From contig NZ_VFOR01000001.1 in NCBI RefSeq assembly GCF_006716235.1, forward strand, positions 930,001 through 994,000: a DNA stretch of 64,000 bases, read 5' to 3'. Source of the stretch: Propioniferax innocua. Lineage in GTDB: Bacteria > Actinomycetota > Actinomycetes > Propionibacteriales > Propionibacteriaceae. The notes under the pieces were generated by a model that saw only the letters and a program-made list of their open reading frames with translations, was not told where the DNA came from and did not search any database. The position numbers and the translations under genes were made by a program. Shown in pieces: positions 54,842-63,964 of the stretch (the first letter of the stretch is position 1; each line of letters opens with the position of its first letter).

Positions 54842-56024
54842 AGCCGTCGAAGTCGAGGTCTCCGAGCGCGTCTCCCAAGCCGCCGAGTGCGTCGCCCAGA
54901 CCGCCCATTGCTTCACCCAGATCGCCGAACCCCTCTCCCAGGCCGGCAAAGGTCTCCCCGATCACATCCGGGTCGAAGGCGCCGATCATCTCGCCGAAAC
55001 CGTCACTGAGGCCACCGCCGGAGAGGAAGTCGATCCACATGAAGTCACTGAGCAGGTCGAGCATCGCGACGTCCGAAAGACCCATGTCGTGCTGGTACTT
55101 CTTGGCGATGTCGCCGAAGAGCTTGGCCCATCGGTCGGCCACACCGAACACGATCGCGTACGGCAGGTAGCGCGAGAAGATGTCGGCGGCCTCCTCGAAC
55201 TTGATCTGATCGGCCTCGGCGGTCACCAGATATTCCCTGAACCCGAGGCTCTGGATGCGCACGGCGGTGCCGGTCGCAGTCCTGGGCACGCGGATGCCCC
55301 GGCCACCGACGAGCAGGATGATGCCGCCGATGATCGCGGCCATACCGGGCAGGACGCGGAGCGATGCCTCCATGGCGTTCGCCATGCCCAGCATCGCGAG
55401 GAAACCACCGATGATGAGGGCGATACCCCACTTCTTCGAGGGACCACCACTCGAACGCGGATGCTTGCGATACCAGCCCCGACGCACCATCTGCTCATAC
55501 AACGAGACCTGCGCGGTACGCATCGCCAGGCCGAAACCACTCTGCAGATCCGACATGCGCACACGCGGGCCGGGGCCGAACAGCTCCTGCAGCAGACGCA
55601 GCTCGAAATCCCGCGGGGTGCCCGGCGGCTCCGGGTTCACCGTCAGCAACCAGTCCTGTTTGCCACGGCCGCCGTCCTTGGCCTCCAACGGTGTGATCTC
55701 GAGGAATCCACGCACGGCCAGATCGATGATCGTCGCGGTGACCTCCACGGGGCGGACGCGTCCACCGACCACGGCTCCCACCAGCCCCGGGCCGACCGGA
55801 TCCGACCCCGGACCGGCCTCCTTGGGCGGCTGGAACTGCACCGGAATCGTTCCGCGGTACTCCCCTCCTGGGATCTTCTCCGTGGGGGTCGACGCCACGG
55901 ACCCGAACTGACCCGGTGTGATGCCGGTGAAGATCTCATCTCGCGAGTTTCGACGTGCCACCACAACCACGGCGATGGCGGCACCGATGATGGTCAGCGA
56001 GATGAGGAACAGAACCAGATCCAT
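54831..56024 (-). CDS. DUF2207 family membrane protein
   Basis: 397 residues. An N-terminal membrane helix (MDLVLFLISLTIIGAAIAVVV) is followed by a cytosolic winged-helix-like region (ATIIDLAVRGFLEI) and two central hydrophobic segments around residues 198-245. A soluble domain has FREYLVTAEADQIKFEEA and RYLPYAIVFGVADRWAKLF, the signature of DUF2207 proteins. The tail is a glycine-rich LGDALGGLGDALGDL low-complexity stretch ending DGCGD. Usual family members carry an N-terminal extracellular domain that is missing here. Function unknown. It is convergent with the CDF-like gene apart from the intervening island. Confidence 0.8.
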   Translation of the reverse strand: MDLVLFLISLTIIGAAIAVVVVARRNSRDEIFTGITPGQFGSVASTPTEKIPGGEYRGTIPVQFQPPKEAGPGSDPVGPGLVGAVVGGRVRPVEVTATIIDLAVRGFLEITPLEAKDGGRGKQDWLLTVNPEPPGTPRDFELRLLQELFGPGPRVRMSDLQSGFGLAMRTAQVSLYEQMVRRGWYRKHPRSSGGPSKKWGIALIIGGFLAMLGMANAMEASLRVLPGMAAIIGGIILLVGGRGIRVPRTATGTAVRIQSLGFREYLVTAEADQIKFEEAADIFSRYLPYAIVFGVADRWAKLFGDIAKKYQHDMGLSDVAMLDLLSDFMWIDFLSGGGLSDGFGEMIGAFDPDVIGETFAGLGEGFGDLGEAMGGLGDALGGLGDALGDLDFDGCGD

Positions 56025-56130
56025 GGTCACAGTCTTCCAGACGCAGCAAACGACAACGACCGATTCATGACACCGTCAGAAGATTGATTCGGCTCACCGG
56101 AGGAATCCACCTCGAGACACTCCACCAGGT

Positions 56131-57318
56131 TCACCCGATCGACTGACGCCGGTGGGCATCGACCCGCTCGGACAGCTCGTCCACATCATCGAAATCGCCC
56201 TCCGAGAGATGCTTGCGTGGCACCTGACGCACACGGCCAGCCAAATCGCTGAGATCGCGGTAGCCCTGCTCACGCCCCTCGGCGTCACCTGCGAAGTCAC
56301 TCGACAGGTACCGGTGCGACTCACGCTTGAACTTGTTCAGCAGCGTCAACGCCTGGCCACGCGGGCTGAGCAACGACACCGCGACCGTCACAGCCAGCAG
56401 ACCGACTATCACCCCGAGTGACACCGTCGTGGTCACCTCCGGCACCGGGACCCCCTCGCCGCCGTTGATGAAGCTCAGATCGTTGTCATGCAACGCATGG
56501 AGGACCATCTTGACGCCGATGAACAGCAGGATCGCCGAGAGTCCGTACGACAGGAACACCAACCGGTCCAGGAGCCCATCGAGCAGGAAGTACAACTGAC
56601 GCAGCCCCATCAACGAGAACGCGGTGGCGGTGAACACCACGTACACATTCGTGGTCAGCCCGAAGATCGCCGGGATCGAATCGAGCGCGAACAGGATGTC
56701 GGTGCCACCGATCGCCACCATGACCAGCAGCATCGGCGTCAGCACCCGCTTGCCGTTCTCGACGGTGAACAGCTTGTCCCCGTCGTAGTGATCGGTGGTG
56801 CGGATGAACCGCTTCGCCAACCGGATGACGACGTTGTCGGCCTCATCGGCTTCGTCACCGCCGCTGATCTCACCATGGATGAGCTTCAACGCGGTGAAGA
56901 TCAGGAAGGCGCCGAAGAAGTAGAACGCCCACGCGAACTTCTCCAACACGAAGGCACCGGCGGCGATGAACCCCGAGCGCGCGATGAGCGCGAACACGAT
57001 CCCGAACAACAGAACCTTCTGTTGGTCGGCACGAGGGACCTTGAACGCCGAGATGATGATCAGGAACACGAAGAGGTTGTCCACCGACAACGCCTTCTCC
57101 GTCACATACCCGGCGAAGTATTCCTGCCCCATCTGCGATCCGCCGAGCAGCCACACACCGCCGCCGAAGACCAGCGCGATACCCACATAGATGATCGACC
57201 AGATCGTCGCCTCACGCAGCGTCGGCTCATGGGCCTTCCGCACATGGAAGAAGAAATCGAAGGCCAGCAGGCCGCCGATGGCCACAATCGTCAGGGCCCA
57301 GACGTAACCAGGGGTCAC
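56131..57318 (-). CDS. TerC-family integral membrane protein (Alx/TerC type)
   Basis: 395 residues, about nine membrane segments. Family motifs are EKALSVDNLFVFLIIISAF with the acidic DN pair in the membrane and GGTDILFALDSIPAIFGLT in the second half. A cytoplasmic acidic loop (GGDEADEADN) lies between, and a ~70-residue polar tail follows. Members export or handle manganese and help metalate secreted enzymes; some confer tellurite resistance. GAGGAG precedes the GTG start. It stands alone with a long leader that can form a hairpin. In the 307-bp gap before the next gene only that leader and a terminator were seen. Confidence 0.9.
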   Translation of the reverse strand: MTPGYVWALTIVAIGGLLAFDFFFHVRKAHEPTLREATIWSIIYVGIALVFGGGVWLLGGSQMGQEYFAGYVTEKALSVDNLFVFLIIISAFKVPRADQQKVLLFGIVFALIARSGFIAAGAFVLEKFAWAFYFFGAFLIFTALKLIHGEISGGDEADEADNVVIRLAKRFIRTTDHYDGDKLFTVENGKRVLTPMLLVMVAIGGTDILFALDSIPAIFGLTTNVYVVFTATAFSLMGLRQLYFLLDGLLDRLVFLSYGLSAILLFIGVKMVLHALHDNDLSFINGGEGVPVPEVTTTVSLGVIVGLLAVTVAVSLLSPRGQALTLLNKFKRESHRYLSSDFAGDAEGREQGYRDLSDLAGRVRQVPRKHLSEGDFDDVDELSERVDAHRRQSIG

Positions 57319-57528
57319 CGCGTACTCCTCAGGTGCCCCACGGCAGAAGGGGCGAGTCAGAATTCCAGGGTTTCGGATGCGCGGTATTGGTCGATGCATC
57401 CGCTGCCTTCACACCGAAGCTGCAGCGGCCTGCCCAGATTACCGATCCCAGCCCCATAGTCAAACATGCAACGACCCAACGAGACGCTGATTCCCATATC
57501 CTCGTCGCCACGCGCTTCGGAAACAGAC

Positions 57529-57569
57529 GACCGGGGCCGGGCCCGCTCCAGCGGTGCCCGGCCCCGGTC
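57529..57569 (-). terminator. Strong GC hairpin after the LGFP-repeat gene
   Basis: Perfect 14-nt arms GACCGGGGCCGGGC and GCCCGGCCCCGGTC around a 13-nt loop, 57 nt beyond the LGFP gene's stop. On that transcript the stem is followed by GTCGTCTGTTT, a weak T-rich stretch. Confidence 0.75.
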
Positions 57570-57625
57570 CTTTGCAGAAGGACCACATCACGACGCTCCC
57601 TGCGCCGCGTCGTGACGCCTCCAGG

Positions 57626-59095
57626 TCACTTCATGACGACCGAAGGATCATTCCCCTGCGTGTACTCCACGAAGCCATGCTCGAACTCCTGGAAGAACAC
57701 CTTGTTGCCATCGCGCATCTCGAAGTGGAGATCGCTGACGGGGAAACCCAGCTTTCCGGTCTCATAGCCCTCAGCGGCCCAGCCCTTCATCACCTGGCCA
57801 GACACGGGGAAGGCGCCGGTCTCACGGCTCCAGTAGACGCTTCCATACTGGAACGTCTGGAAGCACGCGTCCTTCTCTCCACCGATGGAGCAGTCCTCCG
57901 CAGCGGTCGGATAACCGAGGTAGCTCTTCTCCCAGCCCTTCGAGGCCCACACATCACGGATCGCACCACGTACGACCTGCGCGCCGGTCTTCTCGGTCCA
58001 GTAGATCGAGCCGTTCTCGAACTGGTTGGCGCAGCCGCCGTCGCGCAGTTCGCAGAACTCACCGGTCAGGGGCCAACCGAGATCACCGTTCTCGTACCCG
58101 GTCTCACCCCAGCGTGCAAGGATGTCGCCGCGCACGGCCATGACGTCCTTGTCCTTGGGCTTGTAGAGGTTGCCGCCCTGGAAGGTCTGCCAGTTGCCCT
58201 TGTCCGAGGCCCCCTCATCCCCGGTCGGGAAGCCGAGCCATCCGTGCTCCCAATTCTCCTTGCCCCAGTGATCACCGATGGGCCCACCGACCTTGATGGC
58301 CCCATGGCCCTTGGTCCAGTAGATCGAGCCGTTCTGGTACGTCTGGAAGCAACCCTCGTCCTTCAACCGGCAGAACGTATCGCCGGCGGGGAACCCGAGC
58401 TCGCCGTGCTCCCAGTTTCCATCGCCCCACTTCTCGCCGATCGGCCCCTTGACGAACCACGACTGTGTCTTGGGCGTGTAATAGATCGAGCCCTTCTCGA
58501 AGGTCTGGAAGCAACCCCCATCGGCGAGATCACAGGAGGCCTCCGCGATCGGACGCCCGAGCGGCCCGGCGGCATCGCCGGAACGTCCGTAGGCCTCGAT
58601 GATCGGAGCCCGCACGGTGAATGTCTCCTTGCCGTGCGTGTAGTGGATCTGCCCGCCCTCGAAGACCTGGCCACAGCCCGAATCGGTGCACTCCTCATCA
58701 GCCAGTGGATAGCCGAAGTCACCGTCCTGCGCCTTCTCGTCAGTCCACCGCTGATGCAGGGCGCCACGAATGGTCAGGACCCGACCGTTCTCGGGGGTCC
58801 ATACCAGCGTGCCGTTCTCGAACTGCTGCATGCAGGCGTCGGCGCGCAGGCCACACTCCTGCTCTGCTCGCGGCTGCCCGAGGTCGGCGTCGGTCCCACG
58901 CAGTTCCTTCCACTGCTTGCCGATGGCACCGGGGACCTTGAACGCCCCGGCTCCACCAGAATCAGTGGTGGTCTTCTTCGACGTGGACGCGCCCTGGGCG
59001 GCGCTGTCGTTCGGCGCAGCGAGGGCCGGAGCCGCCACTGACGATGCCGCCAGCACGAGCGCGGCCGATGCGGCCAATGAGCTCCAGAGTTTCAT
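57626..59095 (-). CDS. Secreted LGFP-repeat protein (eight repeats)
   Basis: 489 residues. A Sec signal peptide with cleavage near APALA-APN is followed by eight LGFP repeats filling the rest. Each has a tryptophan-containing helix, an L-G-x-P turn, a cysteine pair and an F-x-x-G-x-I-Y-W-T strand (for example GELGFPAGDTFC then CFQTYQNGSIYWT). LGFP repeats are known in actinobacterial exoproteins, including mycolyltransferases, and are thought to anchor to the cell wall. No catalytic domain is present. It lies directly downstream of a protease with the same repeats and probably decorates the same surface. Confidence 0.9.
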   Translation of the reverse strand: MKLWSSLAASAALVLAASSVAAPALAAPNDSAAQGASTSKKTTTDSGGAGAFKVPGAIGKQWKELRGTDADLGQPRAEQECGLRADACMQQFENGTLVWTPENGRVLTIRGALHQRWTDEKAQDGDFGYPLADEECTDSGCGQVFEGGQIHYTHGKETFTVRAPIIEAYGRSGDAAGPLGRPIAEASCDLADGGCFQTFEKGSIYYTPKTQSWFVKGPIGEKWGDGNWEHGELGFPAGDTFCRLKDEGCFQTYQNGSIYWTKGHGAIKVGGPIGDHWGKENWEHGWLGFPTGDEGASDKGNWQTFQGGNLYKPKDKDVMAVRGDILARWGETGYENGDLGWPLTGEFCELRDGGCANQFENGSIYWTEKTGAQVVRGAIRDVWASKGWEKSYLGYPTAAEDCSIGGEKDACFQTFQYGSVYWSRETGAFPVSGQVMKGWAAEGYETGKLGFPVSDLHFEMRDGNKVFFQEFEHGFVEYTQGNDPSVVMK

Positions 59096-59220
59096 GGTTG
59101 TTCCTTGTCGCAGGGGAAGGCGAACACCTGATGTCTAGCATCTGGAACTCCCCGACTTCCGCACGACACTCCGGAGTGTCACACGCTTGTGATTACAGCA
59201 CCCCGGTTTCCGGGGACGAG

Positions 59221-61422
59221 TCAACCAAGCCGTGCCCCGCGAACCGGATCCCAATGCACCGTTCCTCCCTGGAAGCGTTGCGTGCAATGGAAACCACCGG
59301 TGTGATCGCAGCGTTCGTCGGCCACCGGATAGCCCCAGCGTCCACGCTCCCAACCCTGACGCTGCCATCCGCGCCGGATCTCTCCCCACACCGGCTGCGC
59401 ACCGGTCGCGGGCGTCCAATAGATGGAGGCCCCGTTCTGGAAGTGGTTGAAACAGCCACCTTGTCGAAGGCCACAGTTCTCACTGGTCACCGGGTAGCCG
59501 AGGCGCCCCTTCTCCCATGAGTGGCGACCCCACTCCGAGGCGATCGCCCCCTTGGTCAGGTGGGCGCCCGTGGCCGGCGACCAATGGATGGTGCCGCCCT
59601 GGAACCGCTGAAAACAACCTCCATCGCGCAGACCGCACACCTCCGGTCCGACCGGATAGCCGACATGTCCCCACTCATAGCCCATCTGGTTCCAGGCCTC
59701 TCCAATACGGCCACGCACCGCGTGAGCACCGGTCGCCGGGGACCAGTACATGCGTCCGCCCTGGAAACGCTGCCAGCAGCCACCACCGACGAGCCCACAA
59801 CGCTCGTCACCGGTGGGATAACCGAGCCAGCCGCGTTCCCAGCCCATGCGTCCCCAGCCTTCGCCGATCTTGCCGAGCACGATCACAGGTGACGAATCCG
59901 ATGTGGCCCAATACACCGAGCCGCCGACGAAATGCTGCCCACAGCCACCATCACGAAGGCCGCAGAAACGGTGCGAGGTGTTCGTGCCCACCACCGAGTT
60001 CCACTGGACCGACGGGCCCCTCGAGTACCCCGACACGGCCCGGATGTCCACCACGGCGTTCTGATTGCTCGGGGCGGTGAACGAGAAGCGCCCCGCCGAA
60101 TCCACCGCCCGTGCCTGGCTGGCGTTGCCGATGGTGACGCTCACCCGTGTCGCGGCGGGCAGGGCCGCCGCCCCGGGGCTGCGCGGGAGAGTTCCCCGAA
60201 CGACGCCATCGGCCCCGGCCCCACCGACGGTGGGCTTCTCCAACGCGACGCCGATGCTGTATCCAGCATCGGTGAGCGGCTTCAACCCCGACGCCATGGC
60301 CAACGGCCGCTCCCCCGCGCCAGAGCCGCCCGAGAGCACACCCACCACACGCGTCCCCATGACGATCCCCGTGCCCGAATCGCCCTTGCGCGTCGACATG
60401 CCATACATCTGCAGGCCCTGCACGAGCCGCCCATCGTTCTCCCCGAAGCCCGGTACGTGAGCGACGCCCACCCGCGTGTCGGAGGTGCACCTCCACTCCT
60501 GGGTGGTGCCACCTCCCGCGCAGACGCTGGCGCCGCTGACGAGGTTGGCCGTTCCGGTGATCGGCAGCGATCCCGGCCAAGTGGTCGCCTGCGGTGCGAT
60601 GGCGTCTGATCGATCCAGACGATAGGACGCCACGTCATGACCGAGTTCACCCGAGGTGTTCCCCGGGCCACCGAACTGGTGGAAGGCCAATGTGCCGCGA
60701 GCCGGACCATCGAGGAACCCGGCCGAGCGCACCTGGCCATCCTGCGTGCAATGGCCGGCGGTCACCATCACCGGGCGCCCAAGGGAGTCGAAACCGCCGA
60801 ATCCGATCGAGCAACGTGCACCACCGCCGCCGTCGAGCCAGTACTCTCCGATCCGGGCATTCTGTTCGATCCATGGCGTGACCTCCAACGCGATCCCCTG
60901 CTCATCGGCAAATGTCCGCGCCTGTTCGGTCTCCTCGCTGACCTGCAACACCGGCCCCTCTGGGGACGACACAACCGAGACGAAAACCTCTGCGCCCACC
61001 TCCTGCAGGAACAACGCGGCAAGGTCCTCAGCAGACGGCCCCGAAGGCGATTCAAGTTCCGCACCCACCTGCTCGGCGGCCGCCTCCGCGTCGGCACCCT
61101 CGCCGGTGACGACCACCGCCTCACCGTCCACCCGGACTTCATCGACGCCCGGGGCGTCCTGGATCTCCGCAGCATCGGCCGCCGCCTCGGAACGGGCGAC
61201 GTACTCCTCCCAGGAGATGCCGAGATCACGCTCGACCGCTGCGACCAGGTCAGGGTCGACCCCCTCCACATCCTGACTCGCCGGCGGTGGCTCGTTCGGC
61301 TCCGCATTCGCCGAAGTCGGCATCAGCGTCACCCCGATGATCACCACCAATGCGGCGACCATGACCACCGCCGCACGCACGCACGACACGATCCGAAGAT
61401 TCCCCACCTGAGCCGCATCCAT
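59221..61422 (-). CDS. Secreted trypsin-like serine protease with C-terminal LGFP repeats
   Basis: 733 residues from the chosen ATG. A signal peptide or anchor (AAVVMVAALVVIIGVTLMP) leads to an Ala/Glu-rich pro-region of about 150 residues, resembling the alpha-lytic-protease pro-domain. The S1 protease domain follows, with the triad His224 (MVTAGHC), Asp263 (GHDVASYRL) and Ser349 (KGDSGTG). A Pro/Ala linker with a beta-sandwich-like segment precedes four full LGFP repeats and one partial. The protease is probably wall-anchored and self-activating. The start is uncertain because several candidates lack clear ribosome sites. Confidence 0.88.
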   Translation of the reverse strand: MDAAQVGNLRIVSCVRAAVVMVAALVVIIGVTLMPTSANAEPNEPPPASQDVEGVDPDLVAAVERDLGISWEEYVARSEAAADAAEIQDAPGVDEVRVDGEAVVVTGEGADAEAAAEQVGAELESPSGPSAEDLAALFLQEVGAEVFVSVVSSPEGPVLQVSEETEQARTFADEQGIALEVTPWIEQNARIGEYWLDGGGGARCSIGFGGFDSLGRPVMVTAGHCTQDGQVRSAGFLDGPARGTLAFHQFGGPGNTSGELGHDVASYRLDRSDAIAPQATTWPGSLPITGTANLVSGASVCAGGGTTQEWRCTSDTRVGVAHVPGFGENDGRLVQGLQMYGMSTRKGDSGTGIVMGTRVVGVLSGGSGAGERPLAMASGLKPLTDAGYSIGVALEKPTVGGAGADGVVRGTLPRSPGAAALPAATRVSVTIGNASQARAVDSAGRFSFTAPSNQNAVVDIRAVSGYSRGPSVQWNSVVGTNTSHRFCGLRDGGCGQHFVGGSVYWATSDSSPVIVLGKIGEGWGRMGWERGWLGYPTGDERCGLVGGGCWQRFQGGRMYWSPATGAHAVRGRIGEAWNQMGYEWGHVGYPVGPEVCGLRDGGCFQRFQGGTIHWSPATGAHLTKGAIASEWGRHSWEKGRLGYPVTSENCGLRQGGCFNHFQNGASIYWTPATGAQPVWGEIRRGWQRQGWERGRWGYPVADERCDHTGGFHCTQRFQGGTVHWDPVRGARLG

Positions 61423-61511
61423 CACAGGGATGAGACTAACCACATAATCGGGAAAAAGGGCGTTCGGAGACGATTTCCTGCACCAGCGCACACCAGATGA
61501 CGCCGGACGGT

Positions 61512-62831
61512 TCACAGCACCTGGGACACCAATGTCTCGGCGGCGTCGACGATGTCATTGGTCTCGGCCTGCCAATTGGGCTCCTGAGAACGATAGGGCC
61601 CGGTGGCCAACGAAATCACCACCGCAGCTGCGCGCAACCGAAGCTCGGCCGGATCGACGCGTTCGTCGAACACCGGCACCCATGTCGAGAGCAGATGCCG
61701 CACGCGAGCCGCCTGCTGTGCGTTCATGCGCTGGACCGTGGAGAGGTGGGCGACCATGCACGCAAGGTCGTCGGCGCGACGCCCGGGCCCGATGGTGTCC
61801 ACGTCCAAAAGCCCGCAGACGCGTCCGCCACGCACATGGATCTGGCCTTCGTGGAAGTCGCCGTGGGTCGGCTCGTTCCCCAGCGGGATCGACGCCAATC
61901 CGTTCTCGATCTCGTTGGCGAGCCAGCGCAGACGCGGCTCCATGGTCGGCATGGCCTGCGCGACCATGTCGGTGTAGTAGTGGATCGACTCCGCCCACGG
62001 TGCCCGACGCGGCAGCTGTGCCACCGAGGGCGGCATGGCGTCGAGAACACCGATGAGGTCCTCGGCCGTGCATGGATCCCGCGGGTCGAAGATCGCCCGG
62101 CTCAACGGTGTGCCGGGTAGTTCGTCGAGCACGAGGAGGCAGTCGGGCGTCGCCGCGGCAACACGTGGGGCGGGGATCCCCGCACTCAGCAACATCTCGT
62201 GACGGTGCCGCACATCATGGAACGACTTGTCCCGCAACACCTTGGTGTAGAAGACGATGCGTTGGGTTCCGCGTGGCCCCGGCACCGTCACACGCGCCCG
62301 GACCACCGCACGTCGACGCGGACGGTAGCCGATCATGCGCAGCTCCACCTGACCGGGATGAAGGTGGCTGCCCACGATCGGGCCGAGGAGCGCCGCCGCC
62401 GACTCCGGGAAGGCTGCCCGCGGGAGACCCGGAAGATCGGGGTCATGCGGGTAGATCCACACCGCCGCCTCCCGCTCGCCGTCGACGAAGATACGGGCGT
62501 GCTCGTCGGTGGCGGAGCGTCCGCCCGCACGGGTGCTGACGCCCAGAAGCTCCTCTCGACGCCCCTGCGGCCCATCGACGATGGCGGTGTACGTCGCCGT
62601 CGTGGAACGGTTGGGCTGCGAGTCGACGTGCGACATCTGCCACCGCACGAGCGTCCCCCCGGCATGCTGCACGGCGGCCCGCAGCAACGGCTCCACTTCA
62701 TCGGTCGTCAACAACCGCGACCCGTCCGGATCGGGCGGACGGCTGGCGGTGTGCGGAAATCCCGATTGCGGCCCGGGCCCCTGTGGCGGCGGCATTCCCG
62801 GGTGCTGCGGGCGGAACGGCGGCTGTGTCAT
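61512..62831 (-). CDS. Aminoglycoside-phosphotransferase-fold protein (APH family)
   Basis: 439 residues. A Pro/Gly/Gln-rich N-terminus (residues 1-40) is followed by a kinase-like fold with the catalytic loop NEPTHGDFHEGQIHV and the metal aspartate in GLLDVDTIGPGRRADDLA. The ATG overlaps the trpS stop by 4 nt, so it is made from the trpS transcript. Many actinobacteria carry such maltokinase/APH-like proteins with no link to drug resistance. The substrate is unknown; sugar or metabolite phosphorylation is more likely than antibiotic modification. Confidence 0.82.
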   Translation of the reverse strand: MTQPPFRPQHPGMPPPQGPGPQSGFPHTASRPPDPDGSRLLTTDEVEPLLRAAVQHAGGTLVRWQMSHVDSQPNRSTTATYTAIVDGPQGRREELLGVSTRAGGRSATDEHARIFVDGEREAAVWIYPHDPDLPGLPRAAFPESAAALLGPIVGSHLHPGQVELRMIGYRPRRRAVVRARVTVPGPRGTQRIVFYTKVLRDKSFHDVRHRHEMLLSAGIPAPRVAAATPDCLLVLDELPGTPLSRAIFDPRDPCTAEDLIGVLDAMPPSVAQLPRRAPWAESIHYYTDMVAQAMPTMEPRLRWLANEIENGLASIPLGNEPTHGDFHEGQIHVRGGRVCGLLDVDTIGPGRRADDLACMVAHLSTVQRMNAQQAARVRHLLSTWVPVFDERVDPAELRLRAAAVVISLATGPYRSQEPNWQAETNDIVDAAETLVSQVL

Positions 62832-63844
62832 GAGCGGAGGGCAGCGTCCAACCCCACGCGAGCGTAGACCTCCGAGAGGGTTGCGGAGGCCTGCTCGCGT
62901 GCGCACTCGGCTCCACGGGCGAGGATGTTCATCAGTTCGGCGCGGTCCTCGAGCAGTTCTTCCACGCGTTCACGCACCGGCGTCAGCTCGGCCACCACGG
63001 CGTCGGCCACCGCGATCTTGAGATGGCCGTACATCTTTCCCTCGAACTCGCTCACGAGTTCCTCGATCGGGCGCCCGGTGACGGCCGACATGATCGACAA
63101 CAGGTTGGCGACACCGGGCTTGCCCTCGGGGTCATAAGTGACCTCGGAGCCCGAGTCGGTGACGGCAGATTTGAATTTCTTGACGATCTTCTTGGGCTCG
63201 TCGCAGATCTCGATGCGCCCCGCGGGCGACGGCGCGGACTTGCTCATCTTCGAAGAGGGGTCCTGCAGGTCTTGGATCTTGCCCACCGATTCGAGGATGT
63301 GCGGTTCGGGCACTGGGAAGAACTCACCGAAGTGGCCGTTGAAACGCGTCGCCAGATCGCGTGCGAGCTCCAGGTGCTGACGCTGATCCTCCCCCACCGG
63401 CACACGATGGCTGCGGTAGATGAGGATGTCGGCGGCCATCAGCACCGGGTAGTCGAACAGCCCCAGGTTGGTGGATTCGGGGCCACGCTTGGACGACTTG
63501 TCCTTGAACTGTGTCATGCGCGACGCCTGCCCGAACCCGGTGAGGCAGTTCAACACCCAGGTGAGCTCGGAATGCTGCGGCACATGGGACTGCACGAACA
63601 CGGTGGCCCGTTCGGGATCGACGCCGACGGCGATGATCTGGGCGGCAGTGCGAAGGGTGCGTTCCCGCAGCACCTCCGGATCGGGCCATTCATTCAGCGA
63701 ATGCAGGTTAGCGACCCCGAAGAAGGCCTCTGCTCCCTCCTGCAGGCCGGGCCACTGACGCAGGGCACCCAAGTAGTTCCCGAGGTGCATGGAGTCAGCG
63801 GTGGGCTGGGCAAGCGAGAGAACACGATCGGTCATACGCGCCAT
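62828..63844 (-). CDS. trpS: Tryptophanyl-tRNA synthetase
   Basis: Charges tRNA-Trp. The 338-residue class I synthetase has PTADSMHLGNYLGALRQW, a HIGH-type motif in which Met-His-Leu-Gly-Asn replaces the canonical signature, and KMSKSAPSPAG as the KMSKS loop. DYPVLMAADILIYRSHRVPV-like and GEDQRQHLELARDLA segments are typical of bacterial TrpS. The ATG was chosen just after GGAACA; one a few codons downstream is also possible. A triple 18-nt repeat lies 70-120 nt upstream. It is coupled to the following APH-like gene. Confidence 0.93.
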   Translation of the reverse strand: MARMTDRVLSLAQPTADSMHLGNYLGALRQWPGLQEGAEAFFGVANLHSLNEWPDPEVLRERTLRTAAQIIAVGVDPERATVFVQSHVPQHSELTWVLNCLTGFGQASRMTQFKDKSSKRGPESTNLGLFDYPVLMAADILIYRSHRVPVGEDQRQHLELARDLATRFNGHFGEFFPVPEPHILESVGKIQDLQDPSSKMSKSAPSPAGRIEICDEPKKIVKKFKSAVTDSGSEVTYDPEGKPGVANLLSIMSAVTGRPIEELVSEFEGKMYGHLKIAVADAVVAELTPVRERVEELLEDRAELMNILARGAECAREQASATLSEVYARVGLDAALRS

Positions 63845-63910
63845 TGTTCCACTACCGACGTCTCTTGTGTACGAATACACCCGGATCGAGCCCTGTCCAC
63901 ATCGCTCGGA

Positions 63911-63964
63911 CCCTCTTCGTTCTCTCAATCCCTTTTGTTCTCTCAGCCCCTCTTTGTTCTCTCA
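63911..63964. repeat. Triple 17-19-nt direct repeat upstream of trpS
   Basis: Three head-to-tail units share TTTGTTCTCTCA (first unit TTCGTTCTCTCA) and a preceding CCC run; on the trpS-coding strand each reads TGAGAGAACAAAG followed by G's. They lie within the presumed trpS promoter region at the window edge, so the array may extend further. Confidence 0.85.

Noticed and set aside
57319-57470. Possible yybP-ykoY manganese riboswitch in the TerC leader
   Set aside because: TerC genes often have one and a GGATGC/GCATCC hairpin is present, but the conserved GGGGAGTA-type and paired loop motifs were not found.
61512-62831. Aminoglycoside resistance gene
   Set aside because: The APH-type catalytic loop is present, but the gene is coupled to trpS and resembles the broad metabolic kinase-like family; resistance cannot be claimed.
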